Positions 9,430 through 16,566 of a stretch of DNA of 64,000 nucleotides are shown here, piece by piece (position 1 is the stretch's first letter; every line of letters begins with the position of its first letter). The notes beneath the pieces are model-generated. The model saw only the letters and a list, made by a program, of their open reading frames with translations. It did not search any database and had not been told where the DNA came from. The position numbers were made by a program, and so were the translations under genes. Source of the stretch: Protaetiibacter sp. SSC-01 (GTDB lineage Bacteria > Actinomycetota > Actinomycetes > Actinomycetales > Microbacteriaceae); assembly GCF_014483895.1 (NCBI RefSeq), contig NZ_CP059987.1, forward strand, positions 558,001 through 622,000, in the 5' to 3' direction.

Positions 9430-10486
9430 GGTCCCACGCTCCCGCCTCGATGAGCTGTTGACGCACCTTGTCGACGTCCAGGTGGTTGTAGGTATCGAGT
9501 GTCGTCTGCACCGTGGAGTGGGTGACCAGGTATGAGATGGTCTCGATCGGCACCTGCTTGCCGATGAGCCGGGTCACATAGGTGTGGCGGAAGGTGTGGG
9601 CCGACCAGCCGTAGATGCTGGTCTTCTTCTGAAGCCGTGCGACGGTCTGCTCGACCGACTGGTAGGTAAGCGGCCTTCCGTACTCGCCAGCCCAGAGGTT
9701 CACGAAGACGAAGTCGGAGTCGAGGTCCCGATACTCGGCGTGCATGTACGCCGCGTACAGGCGGATGAGGCTGGCGGATACGGGGATCATGGCGTAGTTG
9801 TAGCTCTTGTTCCGTGCGTCGATGCCCGGCTCGTTCGGCCGCTTCATCACCGCGATCGTTGAGCTAGGCACTCGCACGTCGGAGTGTCGCAGCAGCAGGG
9901 CTTGACCGATTCGGAGGCCGGTCTCGTCGAGCAGCGAGAACAGGAAGCGGTCCCGCAGGTTGCTTGTTGCGTCGATGATCCGCTCGACCTGGTTGTCGTC
10001 CAGGATCTTCAGCTCGGCGCTCGGCGATCGCAGTCGTGGGCCGACGGTTGCGACGTACTCGGCACGCTCCGAGTACCGGTTCTTGCGGACGCGCGCCGCC
10101 TTCAACAGGACGGAGTACACCGGGTCGTTTGCCGTTGCGTGACGGTACCGCGCGAACGATGTCACCGCAGACATGGCGCGGTTGACGGAAGCGGGCTTGC
10201 GCCGTCCATCAGTCCGGTTCGGGGTCGCGAGCGACGGGTCCGGGGTGCGCATGTGGGCGATGAACTTCGCCAGCTCCTCGTTCGTGATGGCACTCCATGC
10301 GAGGCTGGATTCTTCGAGGAAGGTGTAGAAGTGCGCGAGGTCGAACGCGTAGGCGCGGATCGTGTTCGTCGATCGTTCGATGGACGCGAGGTGTCTGAGG
10401 AATGGGGTCACCTCGGGGATCGGTACGCCGCGCTGGTCCAGCACGGCCCACCTCTCGGGCGTTTCGACGGATACGGCTTGGGCCAC
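9422..10486 (-). CDS. tnpA: Tn554 TnpA-type tyrosine recombinase
   Basis: 354 residues, close to the 361 of Tn554 TnpA. It has an N-terminal SAM-like core-binding domain (about 30-120) and a catalytic domain with Arg in DETGLRIGQA, HxxR in SAHTFRHTYV and Tyr in LDTYNHLD; the usual G-H before the last helix is VTHS. The GTG at 10486 is preferred because a strong GAGGAGG sits 5 nt upstream. The open frame continues upstream through the tRNA, but that part has no support. It is the first gene of the transposition operon and sits beside the right end of the element. Confidence 0.9.
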   Translation of the reverse strand: MAQAVSVETPERWAVLDQRGVPIPEVTPFLRHLASIERSTNTIRAYAFDLAHFYTFLEESSLAWSAITNEELAKFIAHMRTPDPSLATPNRTDGRRKPASVNRAMSAVTSFARYRHATANDPVYSVLLKAARVRKNRYSERAEYVATVGPRLRSPSAELKILDDNQVERIIDATSNLRDRFLFSLLDETGLRIGQALLLRHSDVRVPSSTIAVMKRPNEPGIDARNKSYNYAMIPVSASLIRLYAAYMHAEYRDLDSDFVFVNLWAGEYGRPLTYQSVEQTVARLQKKTSIYGWSAHTFRHTYVTRLIGKQVPIETISYLVTHSTVQTTLDTYNHLDVDKVRQQLIEAGAWDRD

Positions 10487-10518
10487 TCGACCTCCTCGAT
10501 GACAGGCGCGCTGTAGTG

Positions 10519-10562
10519 TGTCATCGACGTCCGTCATCGCTCGCTCGATGACGTTGATGACA
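10519..10562. repeat. nested inverted repeats at the right end of the element
   Basis: An outer pair TGTCATC (10519-10525) / GATGACA (10556-10562) encloses an inner perfect pair CGTCATCG (10532-10539) / CGATGACG (10546-10553) with a 6-nt centre. The four GTCATC/GATGAC cores lie between the tnpA start and the tRNA remnant, where recombinase or TnpC binding sites would be expected. Confidence 0.65.
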
Positions 10563-10565
10563 GCC

Positions 10566-10637
10566 GCCTCCTTTGCTCTGGATAGCGTCGCTCTTGTAAA
10601 GCGAGGGTCGTCGGTTCGAATCCGACAGGAGGCTCCA
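10566..10637 (+). tRNA. tRNA-Thr(TGT)-like sequence with aberrant D-arm (right junction)
   Basis: Acceptor GCCTCCT/AGGAGGC, anticodon stem TCGCT/AGCGA with loop CTTGTAA, T-arm GTCGG/CCGAC and CCA are intact. The D-arm is shortened to GCT-CTGGAT-AGC with TT in place of the usual TA at positions 8-9. The 3' half looks like the host tRNA end and the 5' half like element sequence that restores the acceptor stem. It may be a poorly functional or non-functional tRNA. Confidence 0.6.
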
Positions 10638-10652
10638 CCCGGACGGAGGGCC

Positions 10653-11612
10653 ATGACGCACGAGCACGCGCTGCGCCCGTTCGTCACCACTGCATCCGTC
10701 ATCGGTGCGGTCATCGTCGGCGGCTTCATGGCCGCCCAGTCGCGGGTCAACGGCGAGCTCGCCCACGAGCTCGGCGACGGCATCCTCGCTGCTCTCATCT
10801 CGTTCGGCTCGGGCGCCGTCGCGTGCGCGCTCGCGCTCATCGTGTGGCGACCCGGTCGCCGCGGTCTCGGCCGCATCCGCGACGCGCTGCGGGACAAGCG
10901 GATGTCGCCCTGGTTCCTCGTGGGAGGCGCCGCGGGTGCGCTCATGGTCACCTCTCAGGGCCTCACCGCAGCGGTCGTCGGTGTCGCGCTCTTCTCGGTC
11001 GCGCTCGTCGGCGGGCAGACCGTCGGGTCGCTCATCGTCGACCGCCGCGGCATCGGAACGATGCCGCCCAAGGCGCTCACGGCACCGCGGCTCGCGGGCG
11101 CACTCCTCGCCGTCGTCGCCGTCGTATGGGGCGTCTCCGGTCGCCTCGCGGGCGACGCGCCGTGGTGGCTGCTCGCGCTGCCCTTCGTCGCAGGCATCGC
11201 GACGTCGTGGCAGCAGGCCGCCAACGGCCAACTTCGCGGCGCGGCGGGGTCGGTGCTGAGCGCCACCTTCGTGAGCTTCGTCGCGGGCACGATCGTGCTC
11301 GCCGTCGCCGCGGCCGTCGACGTCGCGATCGTCGGACCGCCTGCGGCGTTCCCGACGGATGCGTGGCTCTACTCCGGCGGGCTGCTCGGCATCGTCTTCA
11401 TCGCGGGGGCCGCCGCGATCGTGCCGCTCGTGGGCGTGCTGCTCTACACGCTCGCCGCGATCGCCGGCCAGCTCACGGTCGCCGTGCTGCTCGACGTGCT
11501 GCTGCCGGTCGGCGACGCGCACGTCGACGTCGCGACCATCGGGGGCGCCGCGCTCGCGGTCGTCGCCGTCGGCATCGCGTCGTTCCGTCGCCCCGGGCAC
11601 CGCAGAGCCTGA
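10653..11612 (+). CDS. DMT-superfamily transporter (DUF606/YdcZ type, fused repeat)
   Basis: 319 residues, almost entirely hydrophobic, with about ten transmembrane helices. The DUF606/YdcZ unit occurs twice: GGFMAAQSRVNGEL in the first half and IATSWQQAANGQLR in the second are the conserved Q-x-x-x-N-G-x-L motifs. The substrate is unknown. GGAGG lies 3-7 nt before the ATG. It begins 15 bp after the tRNA-Thr remnant, so before insertion it lay directly behind the host tRNA. Confidence 0.85.
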   Translation: MTHEHALRPFVTTASVIGAVIVGGFMAAQSRVNGELAHELGDGILAALISFGSGAVACALALIVWRPGRRGLGRIRDALRDKRMSPWFLVGGAAGALMVTSQGLTAAVVGVALFSVALVGGQTVGSLIVDRRGIGTMPPKALTAPRLAGALLAVVAVVWGVSGRLAGDAPWWLLALPFVAGIATSWQQAANGQLRGAAGSVLSATFVSFVAGTIVLAVAAAVDVAIVGPPAAFPTDAWLYSGGLLGIVFIAGAAAIVPLVGVLLYTLAAIAGQLTVAVLLDVLLPVGDAHVDVATIGGAALAVVAVGIASFRRPGHRRA

Positions 11613-11639
11613 GCGCGCGCCGGCCGCCCCCAGCACGCC

Positions 11640-11687
11640 GTCGCCCAGACCGACCGTCGCCCAGACCGACCGTCGCCCAGACCGACC
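11640..11687. repeat. three perfect 16-bp tandem repeats
   Basis: GTCGCCCAGACCGACC occurs three times head to tail (11640-11655, 11656-11671, 11672-11687) between the DMT transporter and the cupin lipoprotein gene, upstream of the latter's promoter. Confidence 0.9.
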
Positions 11688-11743
11688 TCGGGCCACCCGA
11701 ACGGGCGTCGCAGCGGCTCCCGGCCCCGCCATACAGTCGGAGG

Positions 11744-12184
11744 ATGCGCCGAACCCGACTCGTCCTCGTGTGCCTGCTCACCGCATCCGCCGCCCTCCTC
11801 GCGGGCTGCACCGCCACCTCACCCGTCGCCGTCGACGAGCTCGGCGCCGGCGAGCAGACCGCCGCCGTCGACGTGGAGGTCGACGGGCCCGCCGCGGTCA
11901 CCTTCCGCCGCATCACGATCCAACCCGGTGCCGGCACGGGGGAGCACTGCCACTACGGCCAGCTCATCGCCGTCGTCGAGCAGGGCACCTTCACCCACCG
12001 CGCCCCCGTCTACCCGACGGGCGTGCACGTGTACGAGGCGGGTGACTCGATCATCGAGGGCGCCGACTACATCCACGAGGGCGTCAACGAGGGCGACGAG
12101 CCGGTCGTGCTGCTCGTCACCTACATCACGGAGGAGGGCAAGCCGCTCGCCGAGACGGACCTCGCGAACTGCGACCAGGGGTAG
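11744..12184 (+). CDS. cupin-fold lipoprotein
   Basis: 146 residues. A signal peptide ends in the lipobox LLAGC (Cys about 22). The mature part is a single cupin barrel, with the first cupin motif in PGAGTGEHCHYGQLIAVVEQG and the second in GADYIHEGVNEG; His residues in HCH, THR and IHE could bind a metal. It probably sits on the outer face of the membrane; its ligand or reaction is unknown. -10 TACAGT (11732-11737) ends 6 nt before the ATG. Those 6 nt are CGGAGG, which touches the start codon and is too close to act as a ribosome site. Confidence 0.8.
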   Translation: MRRTRLVLVCLLTASAALLAGCTATSPVAVDELGAGEQTAAVDVEVDGPAAVTFRRITIQPGAGTGEHCHYGQLIAVVEQGTFTHRAPVYPTGVHVYEAGDSIIEGADYIHEGVNEGDEPVVLLVTYITEEGKPLAETDLANCDQG

Positions 12185-12267
12185 CGTCCGGCTCGCGGCG
12201 GGGTGCAGGCTGGGGGCCAGCATCCCGGCGCACATCCCCCGGTGCGCCCGCAGAAGGGGGCACCACC

Positions 12268-12959
12268 ATGAGCACCACTCCCCATGCCGAGAGCGTCGTG
12301 CTCGTACACGGCGCCTACGCCGACGGTTCGTCGTGGAGCGAGTCATCCCCCTGCTGCTCGACGCGGGCCTCGAGGTCATCGCCGTGCAGAACCCGCTCAC
12401 GACCCTCGTCGACGACGCCGCCGCGACCCGCCGCGCCCTCGCGCGTGCGACCGGTCCCGTCGTGCTCGCCGGGCACTCCTGGGCGGGCACCGTCATCTCC
12501 GAGACGGGCGGCGACGACAAGGTCTCCGCGCTCGTCTACATCGCGGCGCGCGCACCCGACGCGGGGGAGGACTACGGCGCGCTCGCCGGCGGGTTCCCCG
12601 CACCGCCCGCGAGCGCGGGCCTCGAGCACGCCGACGGCTTCGCGCAGCTCTCCGAGGACGCGTTCCTGAACGACTTCGCGAACGGCGTCGACGAGCGACG
12701 AGCGCGTGCGCTCTACGCCGTGCAGGGGCCGATCTCCGACGAGCTGTTCAGCTCGCACACGACCCACGCGGCGTGGCACGACAAGCCCACGTTCTACTCG
12801 ATCTCGCGGAACGACCGCACGACGTCGCCCGAGCTCGAGCGGTTCCTCGCCGATCGGATGGGCGCGCACACGATCGAGCTCGAGAGCGGCCACCTCGCGA
12901 TGGTGACGCACCCGCGCGAGGTCGCCGACCTCATCCTGCTCGCCGCCGGGAGGTCGTGA
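12268..12959 (+). pseudogene. alpha/beta hydrolase gene broken by a one-base frameshift
   Basis: The first frame gives MSTTPHAESVVLVHGAYADG with the oxyanion HG motif, then breaks at about 12340. From 12342 the next frame continues the same family (VIPLLLDAGLEVIAVQNPL, nucleophile elbow GHSWAG, terminal ESGHLAMVTHP with the catalytic His). Alignment to the family expects W-S-E-V-I-P, so one base, probably a G in GAGG, is missing. An AGGGGG-type ribosome site precedes the ATG. It is either a recent pseudogene or a sequencing error; everything else is intact. Confidence 0.85.
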
Positions 12960-12986
12960 GCGGATGCGGGAGCCGCATCCGAGGGC

Positions 12987-13541
12987 TCAGAGGCTCGACA
13001 GATGCTTCTTCGCCGTGACCGGCTTGCGCTTGCCGCTCTTCTTCTCGGGCTTCGACCCGACGTAGAGCCAGCCGAGCAGACGCTCGTCGGGGGCGAGCTC
13101 GTGCGCACGGTGAACGGCGCCCGAGCGCGTGTAGTGGCCCGTGCGCCACATGACGCCCCAGCCCGCCTCGTCGAGCAGCAGGCTCAACGCGTGGGCGACA
13201 CCGGATGCGACGGCCTCCTGCTCCCAGTCGGGCACCTTCGCGCTCGGCTTCGGCGAGACGACGACGGCGAGCAGGAGCGGCGCGCGCAACGGCTTGCGGG
13301 CGAGCTTCTCGGCATCCGATCCGGTCGCCCCGGAGTCCTCGGCGATCGCGCGGCCCACGCGCTCGCGCGCCTCGCCGCGGATCGCGATGACCCGCCACGG
13401 GCGTAGCGCCGCGTGGTCGGCGACCGTGCCGGCGACCTCGATCGCGCGCAGCAGCTCCTTGTCGCTCGGAGCCTCGTCGCCCACGGAGGAGTGGGACCGC
13501 CGCCGCAGCATCGCGTCGGCGGCGGAACCCTTCTTGGCCAT
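12987..13541 (-). CDS. nitroreductase-family protein
   Basis: 184 residues. The N-terminal RRRS, HAALRPWRV and DWEQEAVASGVAHALSLLLDEAGWG segments match the FMN-dependent nitroreductase fold of the small YdjA-like type. It ends in a lysine-rich tail (about 165-184, GSKPEKKSGKRKPVTAKK) that is not part of the core fold. Its ATG overlaps the msrB stop codon (TGATG), so it is translationally coupled to msrB, suggesting a joint redox or repair function. The physiological substrate is unknown. Confidence 0.85.
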   Translation of the reverse strand: MAKKGSAADAMLRRRSHSSVGDEAPSDKELLRAIEVAGTVADHAALRPWRVIAIRGEARERVGRAIAEDSGATGSDAEKLARKPLRAPLLLAVVVSPKPSAKVPDWEQEAVASGVAHALSLLLDEAGWGVMWRTGHYTRSGAVHRAHELAPDERLLGWLYVGSKPEKKSGKRKPVTAKKHLSSL

Positions 13542-13960
13542 CAGTGGCCCGCTGCGGCCTCGCCCTCGGCCTGGAAGCCGAGCGAGAGGGAGTTCATGCA
13601 GTAGCGCAGCCCCGTGGGGGTGCCGAAGCCGTCGTCGAACACGTGGCCCAGGTGGCCGCCGCAGTTCGCGCAGCGCACCTCGGTGCGCACCATGCCGAGC
13701 GAGGTGTCCTCGAGCAGCTCCACGGCATCCGGGTTCACCGAGTCGTAGAAGCTCGGCCAGCCGCAGCCGGAGTCGAACTTCGTGCCGCTCTTGAACAGCT
13801 CGGCGCCGCACGCGGCACACGTGTAGAGGCCCGCGCGGTGCTCGTCGAGCAGCTCACCCGTCCATGCCCGCTCGGTGCCCGCCTGGCGCAGCACCCGGTA
13901 GCGGTCCTCGCCGAGCTCCTCGCGCCACTGCTCCTCGGACTTGCTGACGTTGTAGCCCAT
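13541..13960 (-). CDS. msrB: peptide-methionine (R)-S-oxide reductase
   Basis: 139 residues, the full length of a single-domain MsrB. Two CxxC pairs (CAAC 48-51 and CANC 97-100) form the structural zinc site, and the catalytic Cys lies in GLRYCMNSLSL (Cys121). It reduces the R-epimer of methionine sulfoxide in oxidised proteins. AAAGGGG precedes the ATG. It is the first gene of a two-gene operon with the nitroreductase. Confidence 0.95.
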   Translation of the reverse strand: MGYNVSKSEEQWREELGEDRYRVLRQAGTERAWTGELLDEHRAGLYTCAACGAELFKSGTKFDSGCGWPSFYDSVNPDAVELLEDTSLGMVRTEVRCANCGGHLGHVFDDGFGTPTGLRYCMNSLSLGFQAEGEAAAGH

Positions 13961-14055
13961 CGCGTCCCCTTTCCTCGCACATCCTAGGTACCCGCTCCGG
14001 GCACCCGCTCGATACAACGTCGCGGGACGTCTCGGAGTTCCCGGATGATGTGGAG

Positions 14056-15096
14056 ATGACGGAGGGCACGCGCGACTGGTACCTGCGGGCCGCGCGCGAG
14101 CTCGCGGCCACGTCGCCGCGGCAGGTGGAGTGGTGCTTCGGCGTCGCCCATGACGACCGCGTGCTCGCCCTGCTCGACGCCCTCCCGCGACCCGCGCGGC
14201 AGCCGTCGCTGCTGTTCGCGGTCGCGGCGTACCTCGGCGTGCCCGACGCGCCCTACGCCGTGTGGGCGGATGCCGTGCTCGCCCGCGCGGAGGACCTCGC
14301 ACGCGAGCTGCCGCGCCGCCGCGTGCAGACGAACGAGCCCGGGCGCTGCGTGCCGCTCCTCGTGGCGCTCGCCCACATCCCAGGACCGATCGCCCTCGTC
14401 GAGCTCGGCGCGTCGGCGGGGCTCTGCCTGCTGCCCGACCGGTACGGCTACCGCTTCCGCACGCCGGACGGCGAGGCAGGGGTTGCACTCGGCGACGGCA
14501 GCCCTGTGCTCGAGGCCCGACTCGACGCCGTGCTCGTCCCCGACGCGCTCCCCGACATCCGCTGGCGGCGGGGCGTGGACCTCGCACCGCTCGACGCGCG
14601 CGACGCCGACGACGCGCGCTGGCTCGAGGCCTCGCTGCCGCCCGACCGGCCCGAGCGGCGGGAACGCCTGCGCGCCGCACTCGCGGCGGCGCGCGCGCAC
14701 CCCGTCGAGGTCGTCGCGGGCGACGCGCTCGCCGCCCTGCCCGCCGCGGTCGCGGACGCGCTCGCCGCCCTGCCCGCCGCCGCGACCGCCAGCGCGACCC
14801 TCGTCGTCGCGACGCTCGGCACCGCCGTCTACCTGCCGCCCGCCGACCGCGAACGCCTGCTCGCGGCGATCGCCGGGGCGGGCGGTCGGGCCGTCACGTT
14901 CGAGGCCCGCGGAGCCCTGCCCGAGGTCACCGAGCGCTGGGCCGCGCTCGCGGCGGAGGGGCGAGCGGATGCCGCCGCTGGCTTCGTGCTCGCCCTCGAC
15001 GGGGTGCCCCTCGCATCCGGCTCCCCGCACGGCGACGTGCTCGAGGCTGTGCGTCCTCCCGCGGGTCGCCCGGGCACGGAGGCTCACCGCTCCTAG
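14056..15096 (+). CDS. DUF2332 family protein
   Basis: 346 residues from the ATG at 14056; a GTG at 14050 in the same frame is the alternative start, and neither has a clear ribosome site. The DUF2332 signatures are visible: QTNEPGRCVPLL, VELGASAGLCLLPDRYGY (a glycine-rich, methyltransferase-like motif) and VVATLGTAVYLP. The function of the family is not established. It is very rich in Ala, Arg and Pro and begins 95 bp from divergent msrB. Confidence 0.8.
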   Translation: MTEGTRDWYLRAARELAATSPRQVEWCFGVAHDDRVLALLDALPRPARQPSLLFAVAAYLGVPDAPYAVWADAVLARAEDLARELPRRRVQTNEPGRCVPLLVALAHIPGPIALVELGASAGLCLLPDRYGYRFRTPDGEAGVALGDGSPVLEARLDAVLVPDALPDIRWRRGVDLAPLDARDADDARWLEASLPPDRPERRERLRAALAAARAHPVEVVAGDALAALPAAVADALAALPAAATASATLVVATLGTAVYLPPADRERLLAAIAGAGGRAVTFEARGALPEVTERWAALAAEGRADAAAGFVLALDGVPLASGSPHGDVLEAVRPPAGRPGTEAHRS

Positions 15097-15163
15097 GCTG
15101 GCGGCGTCGACCGGATGACGCCGGTCTCCGACGTCAGCCCGCACGAGATCAGGGAGGTGCCGC

Positions 15164-15469
15164 ATGTCCGCCAGCTCGGGCGCCGCGCGCCTCACTCCGG
15201 CCGAACCGCTCGACCCGTTCTCGCGGCGCGTGCTCGAGTTCGAGGACGCCTGGGCGGGGCGGACGGGGGCGAAGGCCTCGGCCATCCGTGCCGAGTTCGA
15301 CGTGGCACCCGCACGTTACTATCAGCTTCTGTCGGCCATACTCGATTCGCCGGCAGCGCTGCGCCACGACCCACTCCTGGTGCGCCGATTGCAGCGTGTG
15401 CGGGATGCCCGGGCGGCAGCCCGCGCCTCCCGAACCTTCCGCATCGACACCCAGGACCCGACCGACTAG
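15164..15469 (+). CDS. DUF3263 protein
   Basis: 101 residues. It matches the small actinobacterial DUF3263 family (DPFSRRVLEFEDAWAG, AIRAEFDVAPARYYQLL), which looks like a short helix-turn-helix protein, and ends in an Arg-rich tail. GGGAGG lies at good spacing before the ATG. Its TAG stop is directly followed by the ATG of the LytR_C protein, an arrangement common for this pair in actinobacteria. Confidence 0.88.
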   Translation: MSASSGAARLTPAEPLDPFSRRVLEFEDAWAGRTGAKASAIRAEFDVAPARYYQLLSAILDSPAALRHDPLLVRRLQRVRDARAAARASRTFRIDTQDPTD

Positions 15470-16045
15470 ATGGCCAGCTTCCCCCGCGACCGCTTCGACG
15501 ACATCCCCGGCGGCGTCGACCGCGTCGGCGCGCACCGCGCCCCCGGCCGTCGCGGCCGCGGCTGGATCGGCTTCGGCTGGGCCGTGCTCGCGACCGCCGT
15601 GCTGACCGTCGCGGGCCTGTTCCTGCTCTCGACGTTCGACCCGACCTTCAAGCTGCCGTTCGCGCAGGAGACCCCGACGCCGACGCCCACGCCGACCGTC
15701 GTCGAGACCGCCGAGCCGATCACCGACCCGCTCGCCGTGGACCCCGAGTACCTCGGTCAGCTCACGCTCGCCGTGCTCAACGGCACGCCGACGCAGGGCC
15801 TCTCGAACACCGCAGGCGACCAGATCGCCGCAGCCGGCTGGCCGAACCCGAGCCGCGCATCCGCGTCGAACACCGAGGAGCCGACGACGATCGTCTACTT
15901 CTCGAACCCCGACGACGAGGGCATCGCGCGCGGCATCGCGCAGCTCGTCGGCGCGAGTGACGTGCAGCTGTCGGACGCGTTCCCGATCGCGGCGATCACG
16001 GTCGTGCTCGGCGAGGACTACGTCCCGCCGGCGCCTGCCGGCTAA
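15470..16045 (+). CDS. LytR C-terminal-domain membrane protein
   Basis: 191 residues. A charged N-terminus is followed by one transmembrane helix (about 36-57), a Thr-Pro repeat linker (TPTPTPT) and a C-terminal LytR_C domain (about 95-185: LAVLNGTPTQGLSNTAGDQIA). This domain is found on cell-envelope proteins and alone in actinobacteria, where its exact function is unclear. It abuts the DUF3263 gene with zero spacing and is presumably co-translated with it. Confidence 0.88.
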   Translation: MASFPRDRFDDIPGGVDRVGAHRAPGRRGRGWIGFGWAVLATAVLTVAGLFLLSTFDPTFKLPFAQETPTPTPTPTVVETAEPITDPLAVDPEYLGQLTLAVLNGTPTQGLSNTAGDQIAAAGWPNPSRASASNTEEPTTIVYFSNPDDEGIARGIAQLVGASDVQLSDAFPIAAITVVLGEDYVPPAPAG

Positions 16046-16136
16046 ACCGCTCCGATGGCGGGCTGAACGGCCTCCTCGCGCCCTCCACGGCCGCCGGTGT
16101 TACGCCGATGTTTAATCTGCGTTGAATCTTGCGAAC

Positions 16137-16175
16137 GGGGCGCGATTTCGGGCCTCCTGCGCGATTTCGCGCCCC
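16137..16175. repeat. inverted repeat upstream of cspA
   Basis: Perfect 9-bp arms GGGGCGCGA (16137-16145) and TCGCGCCCC (16167-16175). The 9-mer GCGATTTCG is also repeated directly at 16142-16150 and 16161-16169. It lies just upstream of a -10-like TAGCAT (16186-16191), so it may be an operator for cspA or the terminator of the preceding gene. Confidence 0.55.
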
Positions 16176-16255
16176 GCCGCGTCGCTAGCATCACCCCGTG
16201 CTCGGCCACACGTAGGCCGCGGCACGCGACACGAACACAGCAGGGGAGCAACACG

Positions 16256-16456
16256 ATGGCCAACGGAACCGTGAAGTGGTTCAACGCGGAGAAGGGCTTC
16301 GGCTTCATCACGTCGGACGGCGGACAGGACGTCTTCGTGCACTACTCGGCCATCGACATGCCGGGCTACAAGGTGCTCGAGGAGGGTCAAGCCGTGACCT
16401 TCGAGGTCGGCACGGGCGCCAAGGGACCGCAGGCCGAGACCGTCCGCCCCGTCTGA
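16256..16456 (+). CDS. cspA: cold shock protein CspA
   Basis: 66 residues, a full cold-shock domain with RNP1 KGFGFITS and RNP2 VFVHYS intact. It binds single-stranded RNA and DNA and acts as an RNA chaperone. GGGGAG lies 8 nt before the ATG. Unlike most genes here it appears to have an untranslated leader of about 60 nt if TAGCAT (16186-16191) is its -10, as is usual for cold-shock genes. Confidence 0.95.
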   Translation: MANGTVKWFNAEKGFGFITSDGGQDVFVHYSAIDMPGYKVLEEGQAVTFEVGTGAKGPQAETVRPV

Positions 16457-16566
16457 GCGAGCGCCGACGACCCCGGCTGTGTCGGACGCGCGGGTCGCGT
16501 CGGACGCGCCGGACGCGCCGACGGCAAGCGGCGGCCGACCGCCTCGGTCGCCCTAGCATGTCGCTC

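Larger units (their letters stand above)
5853..10587. mobile_element. Tn554-like integrated element in tRNA-Thr carrying cmtR and a cation efflux gene
   Basis: Between two partial tRNA-Thr sequences lie, in order, a complete tRNA-Thr, cmtR, a cation transporter gene, and a minus-strand operon of three overlapping genes: a small TnpC-like protein and two tyrosine recombinases of the TnpB and TnpA types. That trio and its order match Tn554-family transposons. Base composition is visibly less GC-rich than the flanks. tnpA starts about 80 bp from the right boundary, as expected for a terminus-proximal recombinase. Exact ends are not determined; the boundaries given are where tRNA identity is lost. 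Confidence 0.75.

Noticed and set aside
10487-10951. Upstream extension of TnpA through the tRNA and DMT gene
   Set aside because: It reads antisense through the tRNA and a transporter gene; the GTG at 10486 has a strong ribosome site and gives the family length.
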